Shown one piece after another: positions 9,440 through 17,195 of a stretch of DNA of 64,000 bases. The notes under the pieces are model-generated. The model was not told the origin of the DNA. It worked only from the letters and a program-made list of their open reading frames with translations, and made no database searches. Position numbers and translations under genes: made by a program. Origin of the DNA: Chitinivorax tropicus (GTDB lineage Bacteria > Pseudomonadota > Gammaproteobacteria > Burkholderiales > SCOH01); assembly GCF_014202905.1 (NCBI RefSeq), contig NZ_JACHHY010000014.1:1-64000 (forward strand). The letters are read 5' to 3'. Position 1 is the stretch's first letter. Each line of letters begins with the position of its first letter.

Positions 9440-10120
9440 CTGCCATACACCATGACGATCAAGAACCGGATGATACCCGAGCTGGTGGACATTCGCCCGA
9501 TGGAGCCGCAGGTGGACAGGTAAAGAGGTGATGGATTGGTATTTTCGATGGGCACAGCATGCAGAAGGTGTTTTTTTACTGAGTTTGAAAATAAGCTTTT
9601 GATGTTTATGAAAAATATTTCAAGCGTCAGATATTGCGTGATTACGTGGTTGATAAAGGATGTGTCAGATTCTGACTATTCATTTTTTGATATAAGTATT
9701 TGATTTTATGGATATGCATTATCAATCATCTACGGATTTGACATTGAAATGTCAAATTTGTGTTGATAAGATGAACTTGACTTAAATTGGTATTTTCGTG
9801 GCGCAGTAGAAAGTAGATCTGAGCTGGGCGCAGATGTATCACGCCTCCATCTGATGAGGCCATGCCACAGGCCAAGTGCACGATACGTGCTGTCCAGCCA
9901 TCCAGCCCGCAACCGGGTTTGACCTATCTGAAGAATCAGGCCCATGCCACACCGCGCAGTGTTATGGGTAGCTGAGCCTGACTGGCGGTGCTTTCCGCCA
10001 AGGCATGTCGATCATGAGCGAAATCAGGTGAAGCGCCAGCACGCTTTCCGCCCTGTTTCAACCAGCTCGATGCGCTGTTGTGTCCGCGTTGTCCACTCAT
10101 TTCGATCCAAAGGTGAACCC
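9440..10120. other. AT-rich regulatory stretch upstream of the first LPMO gene
   Basis: This 680-bp stretch carries no gene I can support; short open frames here lack codon bias and ribosome-binding sites. Bases 9540-9790 are distinctly AT-rich. The stretch contains a 22-bp near-perfect palindrome at 9736-9757 and a 13-bp direct repeat (attggtattttcg) at about 9535 and 9787. It is likely promoter and control DNA for the chitin oxidase gene downstream. Confidence 0.5.
9736..9757. promoter_or_regulatory. Palindromic operator-like site
   Basis: ATTTGACATT and AATGTCAAAT are exact 10-bp inverted arms around a central GA. The site is 364 bp upstream of the LPMO start codon in AT-rich DNA, and there is no U-tract, so a protein-binding site is likelier than a terminator. 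Confidence 0.4.
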
Positions 10121-11266
10121 ATGAAAAATCAATTGCAATGGTTGTCAGCGGCATCCATGTTGATGCTGCCTTGGTTCGTACAAGCCCATGGCTCCATGGA
10201 GGTTCCGATCAGTCGTGTGCTGAATTGCTATCGCGAGGGCGCTGAAAACCCGAGATCGGCTGCATGCCGCGCAGCCGTTGCACAAGGCGGTACACAGGCG
10301 CTCTACGACTGGAATGGTATCAACCAATTGCCCAATGGCAACCACAGGGCCTATGTGCCGGATGGCCAGCTATGTGGTGGTGGCAAGGAGCTGTTCCGTG
10401 GCCTGAATCTGCCGCGTAATGACTGGGTGGCGACGCCGGTCGCGCCCAGATCGGATGGCAGATTCGAGTTTGTCTTCAATGCCACCGCACCCCATTCAAC
10501 ACGCTATTTCGAGTTCTACATCACCCGCGATGGCTATGACCCGACCAAGCCGTTGAAATGGTCAGATCTGGAATCCACGCCATTTTGCACCATCAACAGA
10601 GTGACGCTGGAGAATGGCCGTTACCGTATGAGCTGTCCGTTGCCTAGAAACAAACAGGGCAGGCATGTCATCTATAACATCTGGCAGCGCGCGGACAGTG
10701 CCGAGGCGTTTTACACCTGTGTCGATGTGGTCATGAATCGTACCGTGTCGGATTGGCGTGAGGTAGGCCAAGCGCAGGCACATCAGGATCTGGCAGTCGG
10801 TAGCAAGGTGACCTTGCGGGTGTTCGATAAAGACGGCAAGGATGCTGAATCACACACCATCACACTCAACAACGGTATGAACAGTGCTGCCGCCTGGCCA
10901 TATCACTTGGCGATGAAGGTGAATGCGGATTCCCGTGTGATCGGGGTTGGCAAGTTGAGTGCCAGTGGTGAATTGAAGCCAACGGTCAGTGCTACTGAAA
11001 ACCGGCTCTATGTACACGGGCAAGCCAACTATAACATCAAGATCGACATTGCAGCTGCGCCGAACCAAGCTTCGGAAGCCGGGTGTAGTGATACCCAACC
11101 TTGGAGCAATTCACGCACCTATAACGGGGGAGAAACCGTGGCGACCAACGGCCAACTGTGGCAGGCACAATGGTGGAGCCAGGGAGAGGAGCCAGGTGGC
11201 CAGCAGGGTGCATGGAAAGCCATTGGCAAGTGCGTTGGTGCGACATCTGCACCGGGGCGTGATTGA
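10121..11266 (+). CDS. Secreted AA10 lytic polysaccharide monooxygenase with chitin-binding module
   Basis: The frame is open from 9944, but the start is set at ATG 10121: it gives a clean Sec signal peptide (residues 1-22, ending VQA) and exposes His23 as the mature N-terminus, which copper ligation requires. The AA10 domain (about 23-205) keeps both histidine-brace residues, His23 and His125 (in ATAPHSTRYF), and the axial aromatic region SAEAFYTC. A GbpA-like middle domain follows (about 210-315). A C-terminal CBM5/12 chitin-binding module (about 330-377) has the WSNSRTYNGGE...WQAQWWSQGEEPG pattern. The enzyme oxidatively cleaves crystalline chitin outside the cell. It is convergent with a close paralogue at 11485. 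Confidence 0.93.
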   Translation: MKNQLQWLSAASMLMLPWFVQAHGSMEVPISRVLNCYREGAENPRSAACRAAVAQGGTQALYDWNGINQLPNGNHRAYVPDGQLCGGGKELFRGLNLPRNDWVATPVAPRSDGRFEFVFNATAPHSTRYFEFYITRDGYDPTKPLKWSDLESTPFCTINRVTLENGRYRMSCPLPRNKQGRHVIYNIWQRADSAEAFYTCVDVVMNRTVSDWREVGQAQAHQDLAVGSKVTLRVFDKDGKDAESHTITLNNGMNSAAAWPYHLAMKVNADSRVIGVGKLSASGELKPTVSATENRLYVHGQANYNIKIDIAAAPNQASEAGCSDTQPWSNSRTYNGGETVATNGQLWQAQWWSQGEEPGGQQGAWKAIGKCVGATSAPGRD

Positions 11267-11280
11267 CCCGGCTTTTTTTG
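11252..11280 (+). terminator. Weak intrinsic terminator overlapping the LPMO stop codon
   Basis: CCGGG (around 11252) can pair with CCCGG (around 11269) and is followed by a run of seven T. The stem is only 5 bp, so function is uncertain. Confidence 0.4.
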
Positions 11281-11378
11281 CTGTGACAGGCTGAATCGTG
11301 ATGGGCCGATCCAAGGCAGCTGTTTGGTTGGCCATGGCAACGCAAGTGCCCGCAGCTTGGGTCGATAATCAATTTGGC

Positions 11379-11417
11379 AAAAAACACTTGGAGCCTGCCG
11401 TAGCAGACTCCAAGTGT
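11379..11417 (-). terminator. Intrinsic terminator of the second LPMO gene
   Basis: ACACTTGGAG at 11384 and CTCCAAGTGT at 11408 form a perfect 10-bp stem. On the minus strand the stem is followed by six T, a textbook intrinsic terminator for the gene ending at 11485. Confidence 0.85.
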
Positions 11418-11484
11418 CAGGTCAGATAAGGCTCATGCCAAGTATAGGGCGTCTGGGGAGCATCCACTCACCCGTGGCGCAGCC

Positions 11485-12858
11485 TTACTTGCATGCCCCT
11501 TGCAGCTCCCATACATCGGCTTGCCCTGGGGTATCGCCACGTGTCCACCACTTGTTGAGGTAGTTGTGACCCTGGTGGCTGACCTTGGTGTTGGCCGCAG
11601 TATAAGTGGCGCTGGCTGACCAGGGTTGCTCACATTTGTTGCTTGGCGCAGGTGTCGGGGTGGGTGTCGTACCACCGCCACCAGTGCACTTGCCGATGGC
11701 TTTCCAAGCGCCCCATTGCATGCTGCCCGGCTCTTCGCCACGAGTCCACCATTGTGCTTGCCACAGCTGGGACTTGAACGCGGTTTTTTCACCACCGTTG
11801 TAGGCCCGTGCATTGCTCCAAGCCTGAACACCATCACACCCGGCACCTGGGGTTGGATTGGGTTTCGGGTTAGGGTTCGGATTTGGATTGGGGTTAGGAT
11901 TCGGGTTAGGATTCGGCGCCGCAACGATGTCGATCTTGGTATTGTAATTGGCTTGGCCGTGCACGTAGATACGGTTTTCCGTGTTGCTGACAACCGGCTT
12001 CAACACGCCCTTGGCATCCAGCTTGCCGATACCCACGATGCGAGACTCCGCGTTCACCTTTTGCCCCAAATGATAAGGCCAGGCTGCAGCGGTATTCATG
12101 CCGTTGTTGAGCGTGATGGTGTGTGATTCAGCATCCTTGCCGTCTTTATCGAACACCCGCAGTGTCACCTTGCTACCGACTGCCAGATCCTGCTGCGCAC
12201 GCACTTGTCCGATCTCGCGCCAATCCGACACCACGGTGCCGTTCATTTCCACGTCGATACAAGAGTAGAATGCCTCGGCGCTGTCCGCACGTTGCCAGAT
12301 GTTATAGATGACATGTTTGCCCGATTTGTTCTTGGGCAGCGGACAGCTCATGCGATAGGTGCCGTTTTCCAGCGTCACCTTGTTGATGGTGCAAAATGGC
12401 GTGGATTCGAGATCCGACCATTTCAGCGGCTTGGTCGCGTCATAGCCATCACGGGTGATGTAGAACTCGAAATAGCGTGTTGAATGTGGCGCAGAGGCGT
12501 TATAGACAAACTCGAACTTGCCATCAGGGCCAGCGGAAATCGGCGTTGGCACCCAGTCATTACGTGGCAGATCCATGCCCTTGAACAGCTCTTTACCACC
12601 GCTACACAGTTTGCCATCCGGAACAAAAGCCTTGTGGTTGCCATTGGGCAATTGGTTGATGCCATTCCAGTCGTAGAGCGCCTGAGCGCCACCTGCTTCA
12701 ACAGCCGCCCGGCATGCTGCTGATTTGGGGCTTTCAGGGCCTTCTTTATAGCAATTCATCACCCGGCTGGCGGGGACGTCCATCGTGCCATGCGCCTGCG
12801 CAAGCCAGGGTAACATCAACATGGAGGCTGCTGATAACCATTGTATTTGACGTTTCAC
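11485..12858 (-). CDS. Secreted AA10 lytic polysaccharide monooxygenase with two chitin-binding modules
   Basis: This 457-residue protein is a close paralogue of the 10121 product, encoded on the opposite strand. The signal peptide (1-22, ending AQA) leaves His23 as the mature N-terminus; His125 (ASAPHSTRYF) completes the copper brace. The AA10 and GbpA-like middle domains align with the first enzyme almost residue for residue. The difference is at the C-terminus: a PN-dipeptide repeat linker (11850-11925), a first CBM5/12 (WSNARAYNGGE...WTRGEEPG), a short Pro/Thr linker, and a second CBM5/12 ending at the last residue. Two binding modules should raise affinity for chitin surfaces. Confidence 0.93.
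   Translation of the reverse strand: MKRQIQWLSAASMLMLPWLAQAHGTMDVPASRVMNCYKEGPESPKSAACRAAVEAGGAQALYDWNGINQLPNGNHKAFVPDGKLCSGGKELFKGMDLPRNDWVPTPISAGPDGKFEFVYNASAPHSTRYFEFYITRDGYDATKPLKWSDLESTPFCTINKVTLENGTYRMSCPLPKNKSGKHVIYNIWQRADSAEAFYSCIDVEMNGTVVSDWREIGQVRAQQDLAVGSKVTLRVFDKDGKDAESHTITLNNGMNTAAAWPYHLGQKVNAESRIVGIGKLDAKGVLKPVVSNTENRIYVHGQANYNTKIDIVAAPNPNPNPNPNPNPNPNPKPNPTPGAGCDGVQAWSNARAYNGGEKTAFKSQLWQAQWWTRGEEPGSMQWGAWKAIGKCTGGGGTTPTPTPAPSNKCEQPWSASATYTAANTKVSHQGHNYLNKWWTRGDTPGQADVWELQGACK
11850..11925 (-). repeat. Tandem Pro-Asn codon repeat encoding the LPMO linker
   Basis: A run of six-base units of the GGTTNG/GGATTNG type encodes alternating Pro and Asn (with one Lys and Thr variation) between the middle domain and first chitin-binding module. 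Such short-unit repeats slip easily, so the linker length is likely to vary between strains. Confidence 0.75.
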
Positions 12859-13342
12859 GAGTTCACCTTTTTATTTGTGGGATGTGGATTACATGGGCAA
12901 GGCATGACCTCGAACCAAGTTGGTGCTGCACCATCACTTCATTCGAAAAAACGCGATGTTCCATATGCTCCAGTGGAGGAACCGCCAATCAGGGCAGGCC
13001 ATTTGCTCGTAGTAAGCAGGCTATGTCCCTGATTCATCAGATGGTATTGAAGTGATAAGCCCCGAAGCCTTGCGCACTGTGACCTGGAATGCCCGGTCAG
13101 TGTCAAGTGCTTTCAGCGGGGCGGTATGCATTTACAGTGGATTGGTCTGACCAATCACACAACACCACATCGATACCAGAGCATCCGTATGCTATCAATG
13201 ACGTTGAAATAGTGCAATGTCATATTCACGTTTTTTCCTAAAATCAGCGACTTTGCCGCAAACGAGGTGGCACAGCATCGTGCGACAGGTGCGGCGGGGA
13301 ATCGTTTGGCTGAGGGTGCTCTGTCAAGAAGAAATAAAAAAA
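12859..13342. other. Intergenic region upstream of the second LPMO gene
   Basis: About 480 bp without a supported gene. It must carry the minus-strand LPMO promoter. The only structure noticed is a 7-bp inverted repeat GATTGGT-ctg-ACCAATC at 13140-13156, which could be an operator. Short open frames here lack coding signs. Confidence 0.4.
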
Positions 13343-13366
13343 GCCGGCGCGAGGCCGGCAAAACAT
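13341..13366 (-). terminator. Intrinsic terminator of phoX
   Basis: GCCGGC (13343) and GCCGGC (13354) are self-complementary arms around GCGAG. On the minus strand the stem runs into seven T, directly after the phoX stop. Confidence 0.8.
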
Positions 13367-13398
13367 GCGGATATCGAGAGAGAGTGATGCCGCAGAAT

Positions 13399-15348
13399 CT
13401 AGGTGCCAATCACTCCGCCATCATCTTTGCTGATGACCAGGGTGGCTGAACGGGGCCGCCCGCCATCTGGCCAAGTGCTATAGCGGCTTGGTTGTTTGGG
13501 ATCGTTGAATTCGGTTTTATCGTCCAATGGCTCGCCAGGGTGCTGGATGTTGACGAAGAGCGTCTTTCCATCGGGGGTGAAGGCCAAGCCAGTCAATTCG
13601 CAACCGACTGGGCCAGTCAGGAACCGCTTGGCCACACCATCGGCAGGGCTGACTGCCAGCAATTGGTTGTTGCCGAAATTTTTGAATTCAGTCTGCTTGG
13701 TGGCGTGCTGCGGGTGGTACATGGCGCTGGTTGACATATCGGTCTGAATCCACAGCAGGCCGCGTGAGTCGAAGGCCAAGCCATCTGGCGCGCTGTAGAT
13801 ATCGCCTTGCAAATTGCCTTGATTGCTGCCGATGGTGCTGGTGGGGTCGCCTGCCATGACGAAGATGTCCCAGCGGAAGCTGTCCGCAGCCGGGTCGGTT
13901 TCTTCCCAGCGGATGATATGGCCATGGGTGTTCTTGGCGCGTGGGTTGGCTGCGTCAGCCTGTTCGCGCTTGCTGTTGTTGGTCAGTGTGCAATACACCT
14001 GCTTGGTGGTCGGGTGGATGGCAATCCACTCCGGGCGATCCATTTTGGTGGCACCGACGACATCAGCAGCCGAGCGGGCCTTGATCAAGATCTCTGCCTG
14101 ATCTTTGAAGGCAGCGAGCTTCGGGTTGTGTGTGGTCAGCGGCAGCCACTTGCCCGTGCCATCTTCCTTGAATTGCGCAACATAAAGTGTGCCCTTGTCG
14201 AGCAAGTCCATGTTCTTTTTACGGTCGCTACGGTCGAATTTGCCTTCCGAGACAAATTTGTAGATGTATTCGAAGCGCTCGTCATCACCCATATACACCA
14301 CGACACGGTTGTCCGTCGCCAGGGTGACTGCGGCATTTTCGTGCTTGATCCGGCCCAGTGCGGTGCGCTTGACAGGTGTGGCGGTGGCGTCGAACGGATC
14401 GATCTCGACCACCCAGCCGAAACGGTTCGGCTCGTTCGGATGCAATCCGCAATCGAAGCGAGCGTGAATGCCACCAGCCTTGGCCCATTCATACCCGGCA
14501 CCTTTCATGCTGATGCCGTAGCGTTTTTGATCTGGGGTGATTTCGTCAGAGTAATTGGTGAAATAACCGTTGAAATTCTCTTCACAGGTCAGGTAAGTGC
14601 CCCATGGCGTCATGCCATTGGCGCAGTTGTTGAGGGTGCCCAGGATTTCTTCGCCCTTGGGGTCGAACTGAGTGCGCATCAATTCATGGCCCTTGGCAGG
14701 GCCGCCGATACGACAGGGTGTGTCAGCGGTGATCCGACGCGCATATTTGGACGGGCGTTTGACGCTCCACTGCCGATTGGGTGCCTGGCTGACCTCGTAG
14801 ACGGTGACGCCGTGAGCGTTGATTTCCTTCTGCACCTGGGCCGGTGTGTGGCTGAATCGAGGCTCTGCCGGATGCAGCAGGCCACGATCGATGTATTCAT
14901 GGTTGACGGCAATCAAGGCACTGCTTGAGTTGCTGCTGCCCCAGGGCAGCGGGAAATAGCTCATGCCATCATGGTGCATGCCAAACTGGATCAACTGGTC
15001 TTCTGCCGTGTTGCCTGCATTGGCATAAAACGGCGCGTTGCCCAGGGTATCGCCAATCGAGTCACCCCAGCGGACAAAGACATGGGCTGAATAGCCCTCG
15101 GCCACGGTGACGCTGTCTGCAAATGAGACTGGTACTGCTTTGAAACCAGGTTTGACATCTGGCGCTGTCAGGCTGCCTGCTTGAGCCATGCTGGTCAGAC
15201 CCATCGAGCCGACGAAACTCATCGCCAATGAGCCCAGGCCGCCTTGCAGCAGTTGGCGGCGGTTGAGGCGGGCATTCAAAATGGTTTCAAACAAAGGGTT
15301 GCCTGAAGGGTTGGACAGGCCTTCATCTTCAATGTCGTACTTGCTCAT
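13399..15348 (-). CDS. phoX: PhoX-family alkaline phosphatase, Tat-exported
   Basis: This 649-residue protein belongs to the PhoX (DUF839) family of calcium/iron-dependent alkaline phosphatases. The N-terminus is typical: about 30 residues, then a twin-arginine motif NRRQLLQGGLG and a hydrophobic stretch ending SMAQA, so folding with cofactor precedes Tat export. The body carries family blocks such as CEENFNGYF, NRFGWVVEIDPF and a late PDGLAFDSRGLLWIQTD beta-propeller element. It releases phosphate from organic esters in the periplasm or outside. It is divergent from two phoA-type genes, with a Pho-box-like site between them, so phosphate-starvation control is expected. Confidence 0.94.
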   Translation of the reverse strand: MSKYDIEDEGLSNPSGNPLFETILNARLNRRQLLQGGLGSLAMSFVGSMGLTSMAQAGSLTAPDVKPGFKAVPVSFADSVTVAEGYSAHVFVRWGDSIGDTLGNAPFYANAGNTAEDQLIQFGMHHDGMSYFPLPWGSSNSSSALIAVNHEYIDRGLLHPAEPRFSHTPAQVQKEINAHGVTVYEVSQAPNRQWSVKRPSKYARRITADTPCRIGGPAKGHELMRTQFDPKGEEILGTLNNCANGMTPWGTYLTCEENFNGYFTNYSDEITPDQKRYGISMKGAGYEWAKAGGIHARFDCGLHPNEPNRFGWVVEIDPFDATATPVKRTALGRIKHENAAVTLATDNRVVVYMGDDERFEYIYKFVSEGKFDRSDRKKNMDLLDKGTLYVAQFKEDGTGKWLPLTTHNPKLAAFKDQAEILIKARSAADVVGATKMDRPEWIAIHPTTKQVYCTLTNNSKREQADAANPRAKNTHGHIIRWEETDPAADSFRWDIFVMAGDPTSTIGSNQGNLQGDIYSAPDGLAFDSRGLLWIQTDMSTSAMYHPQHATKQTEFKNFGNNQLLAVSPADGVAKRFLTGPVGCELTGLAFTPDGKTLFVNIQHPGEPLDDKTEFNDPKQPSRYSTWPDGGRPRSATLVISKDDGGVIGT

Positions 15349-15413
15349 GACGCTCTCGTGGTGGCTGCAAATGAAATCGTTGCAGTGTAGGTGCCATATA
15401 TTTCAGTGGCGTG

Positions 15414-15443
15414 ACAAAAAATAAGCCCTCGGCTGCAGAGGGC
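15414..15443 (-). terminator. Terminator-like hairpin in the phoX leader
   Basis: AGCCCTC and GAGGGCT pair over a 7-nt loop. On the minus strand the stem is followed by TATTTTTT. No minus-strand gene ends here, so this could be a leader attenuator of phoX or a relic. Confidence 0.55.
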
Positions 15444-15519
15444 TTTCAAGGGATAACAGAATGGTCAAGGCCCGCGACATGGTGATCGCAAGTTGACCCG
15501 CACAGCGTGCCAACCCTTT

Positions 15520-15536
15520 GTGACAACATAATGACA
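15520..15536 (-). promoter_or_regulatory. Pho-box-like PhoB binding site
   Basis: Read on the minus strand it is TGTCAT-TATGT-TGTCAC, two half-sites 11 bp apart. This is the spacing of the Pho box (CTGTCAT repeats with a 4-bp AT-rich spacer). Location between three phosphatase genes supports it. No clear -10 element is visible at the expected distance on either strand. Confidence 0.5.
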
Positions 15537-15726
15537 TTAGCAAATGCAATATGGCGAAATTTGCATGTTTGTAATTGTGATAATTGAGCACCCTTTAAAT
15601 ATTGTTTGTTATTCAGTCTGTTAGGTGTGATTGGCAGTGTGTTGGTGATGACAGGGGTGAAACTGTTTAACAAAACAGCAAGATTGGATTTGTACCATCC
15701 GCTGGTTTTCAACATTGAGGTGGAAC

Positions 15727-17175
15727 ATGAAGCGGATGCTGATCGCAAGCCTGCTTGTCGCCAGTGCATTGCTGGTGGCCTGCAGATCGAGTGACTCGAA
15801 CAACAAGCAGGCTGCCCAGCCTGTGCCAGCCGAGAAGACCCCCAAGAATGTCATTTTCTTTCTGGGTGATGGCATGGGTATCAATACCCTGACTGCCAGC
15901 CGTATCTACGCCGTAGGCGAAGAGGGTGAGCTGACCATCGATACCATGCCAGAGACAGGCTTCATCAAAACCTATTCCAATGACTCACAAGTGACGGATT
16001 CCGCACCCTCCATGTCGGCTTACATGACGGGGGTGAAGATGAACAACGAAGTGATTTCGATGTCGTCTGACACCAAGGCCATCGAGCCTGATATGAAAGC
16101 CTTTACCAGCAAGTGTGGGGCGGCCAATGGTACCCCGGCCCAGACCTTTCTGGAGCTGGCCAAGGCAGCTGGCTGGGGCACTGGCGTGGTGACCACGACA
16201 CGTGTCACCCATGCTACACCGGCTGCCACCTATGCCCATGCCTGCCATCGAGATGCCGAGGCTGACATCGCCGCGCAACTGGTACCAGGCGGGCAGGGCT
16301 TCAACAGCAAATTGGGTGATGGGGTGGATATTGTCCTGGGGGGCGGCAAGCAATATTTCGTGCCAGCAGAGGCCGGTGGTAAGCGCCAGGACAAGCGTGA
16401 TCTGACTGCTGAGCTGAAAGCCAAGGGCTACGCCGTGGCATTGAGCCGCAGTGAATTCGACGCCATCGACCCTGCCAAAGCGGGCAAGGTGCTGGGACTG
16501 TTTGCTAACAGCCATCTGAGCTATGACCTCGATCGGGACAGCAGCAAGGAGCCCAGCCTGGCCGAGATGACCGTCAAGGCGATCACTACCCTGAAAAAGA
16601 ACAAGGCTGGTTTTTTCCTGATGGTAGAAGGGGGCCGTATCGACCATGCGCTGCATGAAACTGTCGCCAAGAAAGCCCTGCAGGACACAGTCGCCTTTGA
16701 TAATGCCATCAAAGCTGCCATCGACGAGATGAAAAAGACTGACCCAGAGTTGAAAAACACCTTGATCGTGGTCACCGCAGACCATGACCACACGTTGGTG
16801 CTGAACGGTTACGGCAAGCGCACTGGCAAGACCACGGCCACCAATCCCGGCATCCTCGGCCTGATGCGTGACTATAGCGATGGCAGCGTCGCCAAAGACA
16901 GTGATGGCAAGCCTTTTACCGTCCTTGGTTTTGGCAATGGCCACAATCGCGTGCCAGGTAACCGCAACAGCGCAGGCGACCTGACCGATGACATCGTATC
17001 GGCCAACACCTATGCACAAGAAGCGGCGATCCGGATCGGTAAGGATCAGGGCAGTGAAACCCATGGTGGCACCGATGTGTTCATCGGTGCGATGGGCATG
17101 GGCGCTGATCAGTTCAGCGGGTTCATGGACAACACCCAGGTATTCGGCCTGCTGCGTAGCGCAGCCGGTCTGTAA
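15727..17175 (+). CDS. phoA: PhoA-type alkaline phosphatase, lipoprotein
   Basis: The start is ATG 15727, behind GAGGTGG at 15717; an upstream in-frame codon would spoil the signal. The signal peptide ends in a lipobox (LLVAC, Cys19), so the 482-residue enzyme should be membrane-anchored. PhoA catalytic features are present: metal Asp47 (GDGMG), nucleophile Ser92 in TDSAPSMSAYMTG, VEGGRIDHALH, TADHDHT and a late SETHGG metal His. Relative to E. coli PhoA, the positions equivalent to Asp153 and Lys328 look like His (VTHATPAAT, RIDHALH), as in mammalian and marine Vibrio enzymes, where this is linked to high activity and Mg dependence. It is followed 20 bp later by a paralogue. Confidence 0.92.
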   Translation: MKRMLIASLLVASALLVACRSSDSNNKQAAQPVPAEKTPKNVIFFLGDGMGINTLTASRIYAVGEEGELTIDTMPETGFIKTYSNDSQVTDSAPSMSAYMTGVKMNNEVISMSSDTKAIEPDMKAFTSKCGAANGTPAQTFLELAKAAGWGTGVVTTTRVTHATPAATYAHACHRDAEADIAAQLVPGGQGFNSKLGDGVDIVLGGGKQYFVPAEAGGKRQDKRDLTAELKAKGYAVALSRSEFDAIDPAKAGKVLGLFANSHLSYDLDRDSSKEPSLAEMTVKAITTLKKNKAGFFLMVEGGRIDHALHETVAKKALQDTVAFDNAIKAAIDEMKKTDPELKNTLIVVTADHDHTLVLNGYGKRTGKTTATNPGILGLMRDYSDGSVAKDSDGKPFTVLGFGNGHNRVPGNRNSAGDLTDDIVSANTYAQEAAIRIGKDQGSETHGGTDVFIGAMGMGADQFSGFMDNTQVFGLLRSAAGL

Positions 17176-17195
17176 GCGCAGACAAAGGATTCATC

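Larger units (their letters stand above)
15349..15726. other. Divergent control region between phoX and the phoA pair
   Basis: This 378-bp stretch contains no supported gene. It holds a Pho-box-like direct repeat at 15520-15536 and a terminator-like hairpin at 15414-15443. Bases 15540-15640 are AT-rich and likely contain the promoter of the plus-strand unit. Confidence 0.55.

Noticed and set aside
13807-14928. 373-codon plus-strand open frame inside phoX
   Set aside because: It is fully antisense to a strong PhoX gene. The amino-acid composition is that of a GC-driven shadow frame.
15985-17064. 359-codon minus-strand frame over the first phoA
   Set aside because: It is antisense to an intact catalytic domain, with no start context.
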